In this document: in pieces, positions 45,543 to 55,299 of the stretch
Layout of the letters: every line of letters begins with the position of its first letter
Position numbering within the stretch: position 1 is the stretch's first letter
NCBI GenBank assembly: GCA_003971905.1
Contig: RSEE01000143.1
Location: 1-64,000, forward strand
Reading direction: 5' to 3'
Length of the DNA stretch: 64,000 bases
Source: Moniliella sp. 'wahieum'
Lineage: Eukaryota > Basidiomycota > Moniliellomycetes > Moniliellales > Moniliellaceae
Translations under genes and position numbers: made by a program
The notes under the pieces: generated by a model
Told to the model about the DNA's origin: nothing
What the model saw: only the letters and a program-made list of their open reading frames with translations
Databases searched by the model: none

Positions 45543-47042
45543 ATGGCCTCTGTCGACAAGCTTGCCGATCGCCTCGACGGCGCCGACATCTCTGCTGCAG
45601 CCACCTCGGCCGACGCTCCTGCTGCTGCGTCGCCATCGGCGGCACCTGCACCTGTCTCTGACAAGCCTGCCGACGCTTCAGACGCTGCCGACGCTTCAGA
45701 CGCTGCCGAAGGCAGCAAGGACAGTACGTTCCTTTCTCCTCATGCCATTTCGCCGCATCTGCCCAGCGTACTGATATTTCTGAACCAGACCTACTGTCGT
45801 CCAAGTACGATGTGCAGGTGACGCTGGCGGACCAGCAAGCCGATCCAGACTCGCCGCTGTACAGCGTGAAAAGTTTCGATGAGCTGGGCTTGCATCCGGA
45901 TCTGCTCAAGGGGATTTACGCCATGAAATTTACCAAGCCGAGCAAGATTCAAGCGTGCGTTGCCGCTGCTGCTGCAGAACCCACCGCGGAACATGATTGG
46001 TCAATCGCAGTCGGGAACAGGCAAGACGGCTGCGTTTGTGCTCAATATGTTGAGCCGGATCGACTTTACGTTGGACCAACCGCAAGCGCTTGCCTTGGCG
46101 CCCGGACGCGAATTGGCGCGGCAAACTATGGATGTGGTTCAGGAGATGGGAAAGTTTACGCCAGTCAAGACGCTTCTTGCTGTTCCCGATGCGCCCGGTG
46201 CCAAGCGCAGCCAAAAGACCACTGCGCAGCTGATTGTTGGTACGCCAGGCAAGGTCCAAGAGTTGATCAAGTACAAGGCGCTTGATCCGACCAAGATCAA
46301 GGTCTTTGTTCTGGACGAGGCGGACAATATGTTGGACCAACAGGGACTGGGAGACCAGTCGATCCGAACTAAGAACATGATGCCGCAAGACTGCCAGATC
46401 GTGCTCTTTTCGGCTACCTTCCCAGACCACGTGCGGGAGTTGCGGCCAAGATGGCCCCGGGTGCGAACGAGATCCGGTTGAAGCGAGGAGCTGAATGTGG
46501 ATGCGATTAAGCAGTTCTTTATGGACTGTGACAGTGAGGAGGACAAGTTCCGTGTTCTTCTGGACCTGTACCAGATCCTGACCATTGGACAATCGATCAT
46601 CTTTGTGGGCAAGCGCGCGACGGCAGACAAGATTGCCAAGAAGCTGATTGCTGAGGGCAACAAGGTAGCGTCGCTGCATGGAGCGCTGGATACGCAAGAG
46701 CGTGATGCCAAGATTGACGCGTTCCGTGCCGGGGAGTGCAAAGTGCTGATCACGACCAACGTGCTTGCGCGTGGGATTGACGTGTCCCAAGTGACCGTGG
46801 TGATCAACTACGACATGCCCAGGACGCATTCGGGCGAGCCGGACATTGAGACGTACGTGCATCGCATTGGCCGGACCGGTCGCTTTGGCCGCACAGGCAT
46901 CAGCATCAACTTTGTCGACAGCCAAGAGGCGTGGGAGCACATGCATGCGTTTGAGGTGGCGCTGCACACGTCCATCACGTCCGTCGGCACCAAGGACCTG
47001 GAAGAGATGGAGGCGACGATCAAGAAGGCGCTGAAGAGCTAG
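45543..47042 (+). CDS. DBP5: DEAD-box ATPase Dbp5 (mRNA export helicase)
   Basis: RNA-dependent ATPase that remodels mRNPs at the cytoplasmic face of the nuclear pore, with Gle1 and Nup159 as partners. The ATG at 45543 starts [20 protein letters not shown]; an Ala/Ser/Asp-rich N-terminus follows. A 65-bp intron (45724-45788, GTACGT to AACCAG) precedes [14 protein letters not shown]-motif region FTKPSKIQA, motif [14 protein letters not shown], motif Ia APGRELARQ (usual Ser replaced by Gly), Ib [10 protein letters not shown], motif [22 protein letters not shown], motif [14 protein letters not shown]. RecA2 has [28 protein letters not shown] and [39 protein letters not shown] is a Dbp5 signature that separates it from eIF4A. 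Frame breaks at about 45955 and 46445-46490. About 477 residues. Confidence 0.96.
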
Positions 47043-47486
47043 AGCTAGCTAAACAGCTAGCTGCTCTGCGATGCGGGTGCGCTCGGGGGGTCCTACCTAT
47101 CCTATACCTCGGGCGCCGGTGCGACCTGGCCGAGTTGGCGTGATTGCGGTGCAGTTCATCTCCTTTTCCTAGTTTGGTTGGAAGTGGTGTGTGTGCGTGT
47201 GTGCATGAATGTTGTTGGCCACCAGATGGAGGGCAGTTGGCGGTGGCAGCTGCGGTGGCCGCAGACGGTGAGGTGGTAGTGGCAAGTAGTAGCGAGTCGC
47301 GATGTGCACGTTAGTCCTGAGCTGCTAGGTCGTGGTGGATGCGCTGGGTAGGCCGATTGACAGTAAGGGTCCCATTTCTACACGACTGCCCTTTGGCGCA
47401 TCTCTCTACTAGGTGCTTGGGATTCTGCCTCGTCGCTCGGTCAACGATCAGAGCCGATAGCTACGGAGATCAGCCTATAAGTATTA
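47043..47486. other. DBP5 3' region
   Basis: About 440 bp with GCTAGCTAAACAGCTAGC directly after the DBP5 stop (an inverted repeat) and GT-rich sequence at about 47190-47215. No coding signal. Confidence 0.5.
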
Positions 47487-48165
47487 TTGATGCCATTTGG
47501 CCAACGTGAACTGATTCATGGGCGATCGTCAGACGGACAAGACGTCCGTCGCGCTCGGCATGATTCTCAATCAGAGAAACGGTGGAACGACAGGGACGAA
47601 GAGAAGAAGTTGTACTGGGTGTATTATTATGTTGCGGTGGGGCAGAAACGTTGGACGGAGAGGCTCAGCTTGCCAAGTACTGGAGCACCGCGACGCAATG
47701 AAGTACTCGATTGCAGTGGCTGCCCCGACCAGAGACTGCTCCTCTGTAGTACTTGGTGCCCTTCTCGGGTGCGCAATTGACGAGTGGTTCCGTGACAATG
47801 GCAAGCACGCACTGATCGTGAAGGAAGTGATCTATAATCTGTCGAAGCAAGCATACCGCACGGCCTAGCGGCCAATGTCCTCCTGCTACGCTACGTCGTC
47901 CTCCCGGCGTGAGGCGTACCCTGGTGATATCTTCAACCTCCACTCGCGTCTGCTCGAGCGGGCGGGCAAGATAAACGACTCGCTCGGTGGCGGTGCGGCG
48001 GTTCGCTCGTTGCGCTTCTCCGGTGATTGAGGCGCAGGGTGGGGATTGTCGACATTCTCATTCCTAAACGTAATTTCCATCACCGATGGCCAGATCGCCA
48101 GATCTTTCCTCGAGGCGAAGCCGAGCTGTTCTACAAGGGTGTCCGGGCAGCGGTCAACTCCAGGG
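47487..48165 (+). pseudogene. ATP1: fragment of mitochondrial F1-ATPase alpha subunit gene
   Basis: Partial, decayed copy of the nuclear gene for ATP synthase subunit alpha. It begins inside the gene at PFGQRELI, continues with GDRQTDKTSVALGMILNQ (P-loop; Gly of the GKT Walker motif replaced by Asp) and WNDRDEEKKLYWVYYYVAVG. HDAMKYS-like and WFRDNGKHALIVKEV follow, then [25 protein letters not shown] and LFYKGVRAAVN. It stops there, so both ends of the protein are missing. At least ten indels and stops lie in about 680 bp, and several conserved residues are changed, which the real genes of this window do not show. It sits between the convergent DBP5 and NOT2 genes. The intact gene must be elsewhere. 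No introns are visible, so a retrocopy is possible. Confidence 0.85.
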
Positions 48166-48204
48166 CATTGAACGTACTGAACGTACGGCAGGGCCTACCC
48201 CCCG

Positions 48205-48245
48205 TTCCCGTTCCCGTTCCCGTTCCCATTCGGTTCCCATTCCAA
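48205..48245. repeat. GTTCCC hexamer array
   Basis: About six GTTCCC/CATTCC units immediately 3' of the ATP1 fragment. Confidence 0.85.
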
Positions 48246-48381
48246 CCCACAGCCCACCACTTCATTCCAAAACACAAAACAAAGCACAATGTACAACGCC
48301 CACGATCAAAGCACAACGCTCAACACCCAACCCAAAGGACTTTCAAAGACCAAAGGGCAACGGTCTTTCAAAGACCAAAAG

Positions 48382-48502
48382 GCAAACGCAAACGCAAACG
48401 CAAACGCAAACGCAAACGCAAACGCAAACGCAAACGCAAACGCAAACGCAAACGCAAACGCAAACGCAAAACGCAACGCAAACGCAAACGCAAACGCAAA
48501 CA
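48382..48502. repeat. GCAAAC hexamer array, about 20 copies
   Basis: A near-perfect run of GCAAAC units with one slipped register at about 48468-48480. Frames through it give (Asn-Ala)n or (Arg-Lys)n on one strand and (Phe-Ala)n on the other; none is taken as coding. Confidence 0.95.
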
Positions 48503-48679
48503 CCAAAAGGCAAAGGCAAAGACCGCAGGTTTGGTGTATATAGTGATATACCCGCCATCCCAGCCGGACATGTCCAACGCTCAAACGCCCAAACGCCCAC
48601 ACATACACACATATATATTATACATCTACCGCACGGCCACCACATCCGCTTCCTCGTCCGCTTCCGTCTGCGTCCGGCT

Positions 48680-50815
48680 TTACGAAGCTGCGCGACGCTG
48701 GTGAGTCAAGACGTGTGAGCTTGAACGGCATGCGCGTGTGCCAAGTCGTACTGCGCTTGAGCCTGTGCCTGTGCCTGTTGCCTGTGCCTGTGCCTGTGCT
48801 TGGGCCTGAGCTTGCGCCTGAGCTTGAACTTGTGCGGCAGACAAGTTGGAGGGCGGTGGGTAACCCATCGTGCCCATTGGAGTTGGAGGAGCTTGGGTGG
48901 GGAATTGGATGGGAATGGAGTTTGCCCTTGCCCTTGCCCTTGCGCCTGCGCTTGAGACTGTGTTTGTGCTTGGGAGAGAGATTGGGACTGTGGTTGGGAC
49001 TGGGACTGTGGTTGGGACTGAGCGAGGGAAAGTTGTTGGGGGAGAGAGTGTTGTTGGGACGGGGTGAAAGGTGGGGGGGCAGTTGGGGCGGTAGTAGAAG
49101 TCAAAGGGGACGAAAGGAGGGGAGGCAAAGCCAAAGAAGGTAACGAGCGTTCTTCCAAAGCATCGTAATAGAGGGTAAACAACTTTGTCACTTTTTCCCA
49201 AGTGCCCGGATCAAAGAAAACGTAAGCCCCACGTTCGTACAACGACGTCTTTTGTACCGGCTCCGAGCTGGGATCCTTGGTGAGCCACACGCGCAGCGTC
49301 TTGTGATACCTCCATCCGCGTTGGTACAATTCGCGCGCGGCCGATTCTTGGAGCAGGTCACGTGGGGCACCACTATAAAGAGGAAGAAGAGCGTTTCATC
49401 AGCCAAGAGAGGGACTTTAGTCTGGGCCGGCGGCGGGGGCTGCACAGTGTAGCAAGAAGGTAAATGAAAGTCCGGGGGGATCATAGCTTGCGTTTGGAAG
49501 TGAGCATGGGCCAGTTGGGGGTCTGGAGTGGCCAACGCATCGTCCGCCCAGGGGGTTAAGAAATTCGAACTCAAAGCCTCGCGTGAATTCAAGTTGAGAC
49601 CCATCCGGCGCAGGTCCGTGCCGAGGGAGACCAACGACGTATCCCCCTGCGCCTTGATGATAGCCAGCAGGCCTACCAAGCCAAATCGGTCAGCGGGACT
49701 CAAGTAGATTTGTTGTGCTGGGGTAACAGGGTGGGGGGAAGATGAAGATAAAGACGCGACGCCTGCGGCGCCAGTCGAGCGCGCCGAGTGGGACAAGACC
49801 GAAACCAAACTGCTCGCGCCGGGACCGGAAACAATAACTTTGTGCCCGGGACCTGGGGCGGGGGTGGCCATGTCCAACGCACTCTGGGCCGCCTCGATCG
49901 TTCCCGGGGACACGTCGCGCGTTAAGGGTACAGCACCCGTTGCGCTCTGTGCCTCCAAGGTACTTTGCACCGCATTGATCGCAGCCTGGGCCTCGGTGGG
50001 ATCGACGGTAGCCGAAGCGGGCTGTCGAGGGGCGTGCCATTGATCCGGGACAAACTGGGAGCAATCCCTGGTGGCAACGCGGCCAGCGGCGCACCTGCCG
50101 AAAAGAACAACAAAACAGTGAAGAGGGAAAAGAAAGAACGAAAGAAAGACAGAGAGAAACAGAAAGACAGAAAGATAGGTTATAGGATGTTAGTCTGTCC
50201 CACGTGTGTCGTCAATGGACGCGCGGGCGGGGCTAGCATACCTTTTGCACCTACATCGGGAGGCAACTGTTGCTTCCCATTTCCATTGAGCGTGTTGAGC
50301 AGCGCAGAGACGCCGGGGGAAGGTGGTGGTGGGTTATTAACGCTTCCCAGGAGATTTGCGCGGTGCTGTTCGCGGGCGAGGAGGAGTGCTTGTTGTTGGT
50401 AGGCGAGGTCGTGGGAGGCGGGGGGAGGGGGCATGGCAGGCGCAACGGGGGAGCGGGCGGCAGCGGAGCTGAGGGCGGGGAAGGCGTCCGGGGACAAGAT
50501 GGGGGCAGTAGCGCTGAGTGGGGGGAAAGTGGAAGCCGAGTAGGCAGATGGCGGTCGTGCGGCTGGGATGCCATGGCGAGGCGGAGCAGCGGAGGAGGTG
50601 GGGTGGAGGAGGTGGGGGTGGAGGAGGTGGAGGGTGGAGGTGGGTGGAGGTGGAGGTGCGCCTCGCCTCGCTTGGGCGGCTGTCTCGCCGCCTCCCAGCC
50701 GGCCGCTCTCCAGGGTGCTTACCCAAGCCCCAACCCGACCCGTAGACGACACTGCCGCTGTGCCGCCTGGAACGCACTGCGTGAGCCAGAATGCTTTCAA
50801 CTGTTCAATAGCCAA
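48680..50815 (-). CDS. NOT2: NOT2-family subunit of the CCR4-NOT deadenylase complex
   Basis: Scaffold subunit of CCR4-NOT (CDC36/CNOT2). The NOT-box domain lies at about 49150-49730: LSPADRFGLVGLLAIIKAQ, LGTDLRRMGLNLNSREALSS, NFLTPWADDALATPD, FHLPSCYTVQPPP and LADETLFFLF. After one missing T at about 49370, YSGAPRDLLQESAARELYQR, GWRYHKTLRVWLTKDPSSEP and SLYERGAYVFFDPGTWEKV follow. The N-terminal exon (about 50240-50600) reads LSPDAFPALSSAAARSPVAP and LAYQQQALLLAREQHRANLL. An intron of about 140 bp with purine-rich sequence lies at about 50098-50240 (GTATGC donor). Behind the NOT-box is a Gln/Ala/Ser/Pro-rich tail with (Gln-Ala)n. The true start is unclear: 50815 opens the frame, but a GTAAGC at 50722 suggests another intron. 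Which of two overlapping frames ends the tail (48680 or 48706) is also unclear. Confidence 0.88.
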
Positions 50816-51256
50816 GGCTCCCCAGTCTGCGTATCTTGCCCACCTCGGTCAGTTATCGACGTTTCCCCCGCACGGGTGGCCTCCTTTTCTCGCCAGGCAG
50901 CCTACCGAGCCAGAGGCTGCGATCCCAAAACGTCTCCAGCCTGGGGCAAGTGGACCAGATGAGGGGACTGGGAGGAGGCACAAAGATCTGGGGTCATATT
51001 CATACCAGCACGCACACACCAACCCACAAGGAAACGTATATCTTACCACATTGATCACTGCGACTTGAATAGTCCATTGCACTGGTCGTGTACTTGGCGC
51101 ATGGGGTTATGCCGTCCCGAGGCGGGGCAGGCGCGGCGTGGATGTGGTGGGTGGGTGGGCGGATGGGGGATGGGGGGCTGGTGGGCCTGAAGCGTTGGTG
51201 GATGGGCGGCCAATACAAAAGAGTGGGAGCCACCTAGCCACAGCCGGTACTGGGTA

Positions 51257-51330
51257 AGCGTCACGTGTGGAAGCGTCACATGTGGAAGCGTCACGTGTGG
51301 AAGCGTCACGTGTGGAAGCGTCACGTGCAG
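51257..51330. promoter_or_regulatory. five E-boxes in a 15-bp tandem repeat
   Basis: Unit AAGCGTCACGTGTGG repeated five times. The cores sit at 51262, 51277, 51292, 51307 and 51322: four CACGTG and one CACATG (51277). CACGTG is the palindromic site of bHLH factors such as Cbf1 or Pho4. Spacing is constant at 15 bp. The array lies about 450 bp upstream of the furthest NOT2 start. Confidence 0.8.
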
Positions 51331-52193
51331 ACACGCTGCAAACCTGTGAGTGCTGACGTAACCCCCTGTCGGTGGTGCGCCTGCTCCCCCAACCAATGTG
51401 CCAAGGGAATACCATTGGTCGCTGGGGACTGACTGGATCGCGAGGGCCTGCAACAACCAGCCAGACAGACCGCTGCGACAGGCACGGGGCCACCATGCAC
51501 CATGCACCACTACCACTACCACTCCCACTCCACTAGCCACCGCTACGCTGGCGCACTTGGTACCCCTCCCTGAGTGCCTGGGGCCGTGCATCCCACCTCC
51601 ATCTGCCTCGCTGCGCCAGGTGCTGCCGTGGCATGCGCGCTGTGCGGTTGGGGCATGCTTCCCACCGCGACGGTCGGACCGTGGTGGTAGTAGTAGGGCA
51701 CCACGGTCGTGCCGTCCCGAGCTAGAGGGTTGGAAAGGTCATCGCGTAGTGTGCGCGCGCCAAAACACGTGAGAGGGCAGCCTCGAGTGTGTCTATGGTG
51801 CGGTGAGCGACATTACTAGTTGCGCCAAGTTACCCTCACTACCCTACACTACACGATACTACACAACACGACAGTACAGTACAGTACAGTACAGTAAGCC
51901 GGGGGTTGCGAGGCGAGGCGGAGCTATCGCGTGAATTGCAGCAGGGCAGGTGAAACGACGCCTGGACCAAGACAAGCGGGGAGATGGGAGAGAGAGATGG
52001 TAGTGGTGGTGGTAGTACAAGAAGAGCACAAGAGAGGAAGGGCAGTTCAAGGAACGAAAAGGAGAGGGAAAAGGGGGGGAGGGGGAGAGGAGAGGGGAGC
52101 GAAGCTATCCCCATACAACGAACGCGTCAACAGCCACGACACCAACGTTGCAACCAACGTCGGCGTGCTGCACGGCTGCACGGCTGGAAAGGG

Positions 52194-52256
52194 GCGCGAG
52201 ACGCGAGACGCGAGGCACGAGGCGCGAGACGCGAGGCACGAGACGCGGGGGCGCAC
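52194..52256. repeat. GCGAGACGCGAGGCAC degenerate tandem
   Basis: About six degenerate units of GCGAGACGCGAG/GCACGAG just downstream of the HMG-like stop. Confidence 0.8.
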
Positions 52257-52267
52257 AGGGCCTAGAT

Positions 52268-52480
52268 CTAGATCTTCTTGGGGTTGGACGGGTGAGTCTT
52301 CCAGCTCTCAGCGACCTTCTTGAACGCGTCCTTGTGGGAGACGTCTGGGTGGGCAGCCTTGTACTTAGGCAGCTCGGCCTTCATAAAGAGGTTGTAAGCC
52401 GAGGGGGGGCGCTTAGCGCCGCCAGCGGTGGTGCTGCTGCGCTTCTTGGTTTCCGAGTCGGCCTTGGCAGGGCGGGGCAT
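52268..52480 (-). CDS. small HMG-box/YABBY-like DNA-binding protein
   Basis: 70-residue intact protein, one of the few genes here without a frame break. It begins MPRPAKADSETKKRSSTTAG (basic, Ser/Thr-rich). The fold core is RPPSAYNLFMKAELPKYKAA then HPDVSHKDAFKKVAESWKTH and it ends PSNPKKI. The pattern (PSAYN-F, KHPD-SH-KEAF, W) is that of the small YABBY/HMG-like proteins common in basidiomycetes, expected to bind DNA without strong sequence preference. Stop at 52268-52270. The next upstream gene (PQ-loop) is divergent, with 919 bp between. Confidence 0.88.
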   Translation of the reverse strand: MPRPAKADSETKKRSSTTAGGAKRPPSAYNLFMKAELPKYKAAHPDVSHKDAFKKVAESWKTHPSNPKKI

Positions 52481-53399
52481 GGTGAATTGGACAGAGGCCT
52501 AAGGGGGGGAGGGAAAGAGGTCAGGGGCGTGCGTGGGAGGCAGACGGGGGAGGGGGACGCACAGGAGAAAACGCAAAGGACGGGTGGGGGTGGGGTGGTA
52601 TGTGGTGGAGAGAAAGACGCGTCGGAAAGGCAAGGCACGCGCTCTTATAGCGAGCGGCGCGGCTGGCCAGCTGCTGGCTGACCCGTACGCTACGAGCGGC
52701 GCGTGGGCTGCTGGCTGGGCTGGCTGTAGCTTGTGCTTGTGCTTAGGCGTGGGTGCTGTGGCCGGACCTGGAGCATCACCATCGCCCACCCAGCCTATGA
52801 AAGCACGCGCAACAGTGGCGCCCTGCCGGATGCACCGCGACGCGTTCCAGCTGCCGCAGGGGGGAGACACGGCGCTGTGCGGGGTGGGTGCGCATCGATT
52901 GGCGCTGGGCACAAGGCACTAGCCCAGCGCCAGCCCCAGCGCCCGATGGGCGCAGCAGCCCATTCTCCCGTGGCGTACTTGCGCCGTGCGGGCTTTACTT
53001 CTGGCTGTTCTGCTCTGCCTCGCTCTGGCTCGCAGCCCAGGCCTGCCACGCAAGCCCTTCCCAATCCAAATCCACCCATCTGCCTAGTCTGCCTTCCGCC
53101 TCCGCCATTCCGCCCTCCTAACCCACCCCCTCTCGTTTTCAACTTTCAACTCCCGCCTTTTACCTTTCAACCCCTCCTCGCGTACGTCAGCCAGCAAAGT
53201 TTCGTTCAAAAAAAACCCTGGCACCTGGCACGCGAGCCGCAGCGGGGCTCTTTAAATGAATCGGCACGCGGCCCAGCAAAATCTGGGCCGACAGTCAGCT
53301 GGGCAGTGGTTGTATTTTTTTTGCCTTGCCATTTCCCCGTCGTACCCTCTCTTTCTCCCCCTCTCTCGCGCACACCACCAACCGCCTTCTCTGTTTGAC
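52481..53399. promoter_or_regulatory. divergent upstream region, HMG-like / PQ-loop
   Basis: 919 bp without supported genes. CTTGTGCTTGTGCTTAGG repeat at about 52730. A CT-rich run at about 53340-53375 precedes the PQ-loop ATG. TTTAAAT at about 53251 could serve as a TATA-like element. Confidence 0.4.
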
Positions 53400-54335
53400 A
53401 TGTGGGGCGGCGCAGACTGGGCCGTAGCGCTGGGCTACGCCTCCATTGCCTCGTGGCTCATTCCTGGTGCCGCGCAGCTGCTGGAGAACTACCGGCTCAA
53501 ATCAGGCGACGGGCTGAGCATTGCCTTTGTGCTGATTTGGCTCGCAGGTGATCTGCTCAATGGGATTGGCGCGCTGCGCCAAGGCTGCTCTCGACCATTG
53601 TCTACCTGGCATTCTGGTACGTCTTGACCGACGTGACGCTGCTCGTTCAAATCCTGCTCTACTCCAACCGCCAAACGGGGCCGTCGATCATCGAGCAAGA
53701 AGAAGCGCTCTTGGCTGCTGAGCAGGCGCATGCTCACGCCGACTATGGCGCTGCCTCCCAGCACAGCTACGCCTCCACGTCCATCTCGGACGAGCTGGAG
53801 CACGCTGCAGACGAGGCAGCGCGTGCGGATGCGGAAGAGGAAGCTGCGAGCGAAGCTGAACGAGCGTCGTGGCGTCGCCTACTCACTGCGCATGCAGTCG
53901 GGTTCCTGTTTATTGTCACGTAGGCGTGGTAGGCCGACTCGTACAGGGACCTGCTGAGCTTCCCAACCCCGACCAACCGCACGAGATTAAATGGACGCAC
54001 AACTGTTGGGGGGACCAGTGCGTTGCTCTACCTCAGCAGTCGCGTGCCGCAAATCGTACGCAACCGGTCAACCAAGTGCGAAGGACTGAGTATGTCCTTA
54101 TTCGTGTATGCGCTATTGGGCAACGGGACGTACGTGGCCTCGATCCTTGCCCTCTCCACCGACCGGCAGTACATCCTCGAGAGCTTTTCCTGGCTCGTCG
54201 GTTCGGGCGCGGTGGTACTGCTGGACATGGTGTGTGTACCAGTTCCTCATTTACGCCCCGGACCGTCGCCGGATGCATTTGGACCGACTGGTAGAGGAAG
54301 CCAAACGCCGCAACCAATCTGCCGTGCAGTTTTAA
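53400..54335 (+). CDS. PQ-loop family vacuolar transporter (Ypq-like)
   Basis: Seven-helix SWEET/PQ-loop protein, probably exporting or exchanging cationic amino acids at the vacuole. The ATG at 53400 gives MWGGADWAVALGYASIASWL. The first PQ-loop reads GAAQLLENYRLKSGDGLSIA; the Pro-Gln signature has Ala-Gln instead. LIWLAGDLLNGIGALRQG then LSTIVYLAFWYVLTDVTLLV (after one indel at about 53584) follow. An acidic, Ala/Glu-rich cytosolic loop spans about 53680-53870. The second PQ-loop is LYLSSRVPQIVRNRSTKCEG then LSMSLFVYALLGNGTYVASI. The C-terminus VYQFLIYAPDRRRMHLDRLV ends at 54335. Frame breaks at about 53584, 53925, 54010 and 54235. About 311 residues. Confidence 0.88.
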
Positions 54336-55299
54336 GAGGAAGAGCAAGTGGAAGTGCAAGTGCAAGTGGACCCAAGCCAAGGTCCAGACCGCTACCACTG
54401 CGTTCCATCAGTTGCTTTGCCCTGTCTTCAATTGCCTCTTGGCCTTGTCGCTTTTTTTTTCTCTGTCGTTTCGTTTCTCTACCTCATTGCCTCATTGTCT
54501 CGGTACTTTTTGCTCTCTCGGTCGGGGGGGACTCTCCGCTCGGTTCCGCTTATCTTGTGTATACACGTACACACGGGGTGCGTTGCTTGCTGGCGGTAGG
54601 CTGTGGGCTGTGGGCTGTGGGCTGTGGGACAGGGTAATTAGATTGCATCGGTCTCGAATCCGCACCCCCACTGCACGCCACATTGAATTTGTCTATTGCC
54701 TCGTCGAAGCACGTTGGTTGTACAAGAACTGCGCTTGAACCCAAGCAAGCGTGTCCAGGCACGAGCGCGTTGGGGGGGACAAGTTACATGTTACAGGGTA
54801 TCGATTGCTATATGTGCTTTTTTTGGCGGGGTATCGAGGATCGGTTAGGATAGCCAAGTCGATAGAGTGGATAGCATGTGCCATGTGCCATGGGCAAGAG
54901 GCAAGAGGCATGGGCTGTACATGAAATGGGAACCTTACATGGCCGAGTACTACGCTACGTTGATTCATTTTATCTTTGTGGGAAACCAAGAAAAGAAACA
55001 TCAAAGCAATCAAGCAAGTTGAAGGTATTCCATCGCAGTCCATCTGGGATGGTTGGAGCAGCGCAAAGGAGAGGAGGAACGAAGGATATGGGATTGCGAA
55101 AAGAAAAGAAAAGAGGGAAAAGAGAAAAGGGAAAGAAAGAAAGGAAGAATAAGAAACGGGCTGTGGCACACAATTGATCGGTCGCGGGCACAAAGAGCCG
55201 GACCGTATATCATTCATTCGCATGCACACTGGACCGTCCTGCAATGGGTACTAGTACCATCAAGACGGTGGTACAATGCACAAGCAGTAGGGTTTAGTT
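54336..55299. other. convergent intergenic region PQ-loop / secreted protease
   Basis: No gene. GGCTGTG units in tandem (about 54600-54628), purine-rich AAAGAAAAG run (55094-55160). The TAATACGTAAACC at 55300 is already the protease C-terminus. Confidence 0.5.

Larger units (their letters stand above)
48166..48679. other. repeat-rich spacer before NOT2
   Basis: Contains the two hexamer arrays (48205-48245, 48382-48502), a short direct repeat CTTTCAAAGACCAAA at about 48341 and 48364, and an ATATATA run near 48609. No gene. Confidence 0.55.
50816..52267. other. long intergenic region between NOT2 and the HMG-like gene
   Basis: No gene recognised in about 1.45 kb. It includes the phased E-box array (51257-51330), a CAGTA pentamer run (about 51869-51896) and GAGACGC repeats (52194-52256). 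It may act as the NOT2 promoter on the left and the HMG-like 3' region on the right. Confidence 0.5.

Noticed and set aside
45930-46967. 345-codon minus-strand frame
   Set aside because: Antisense shadow of DBP5.
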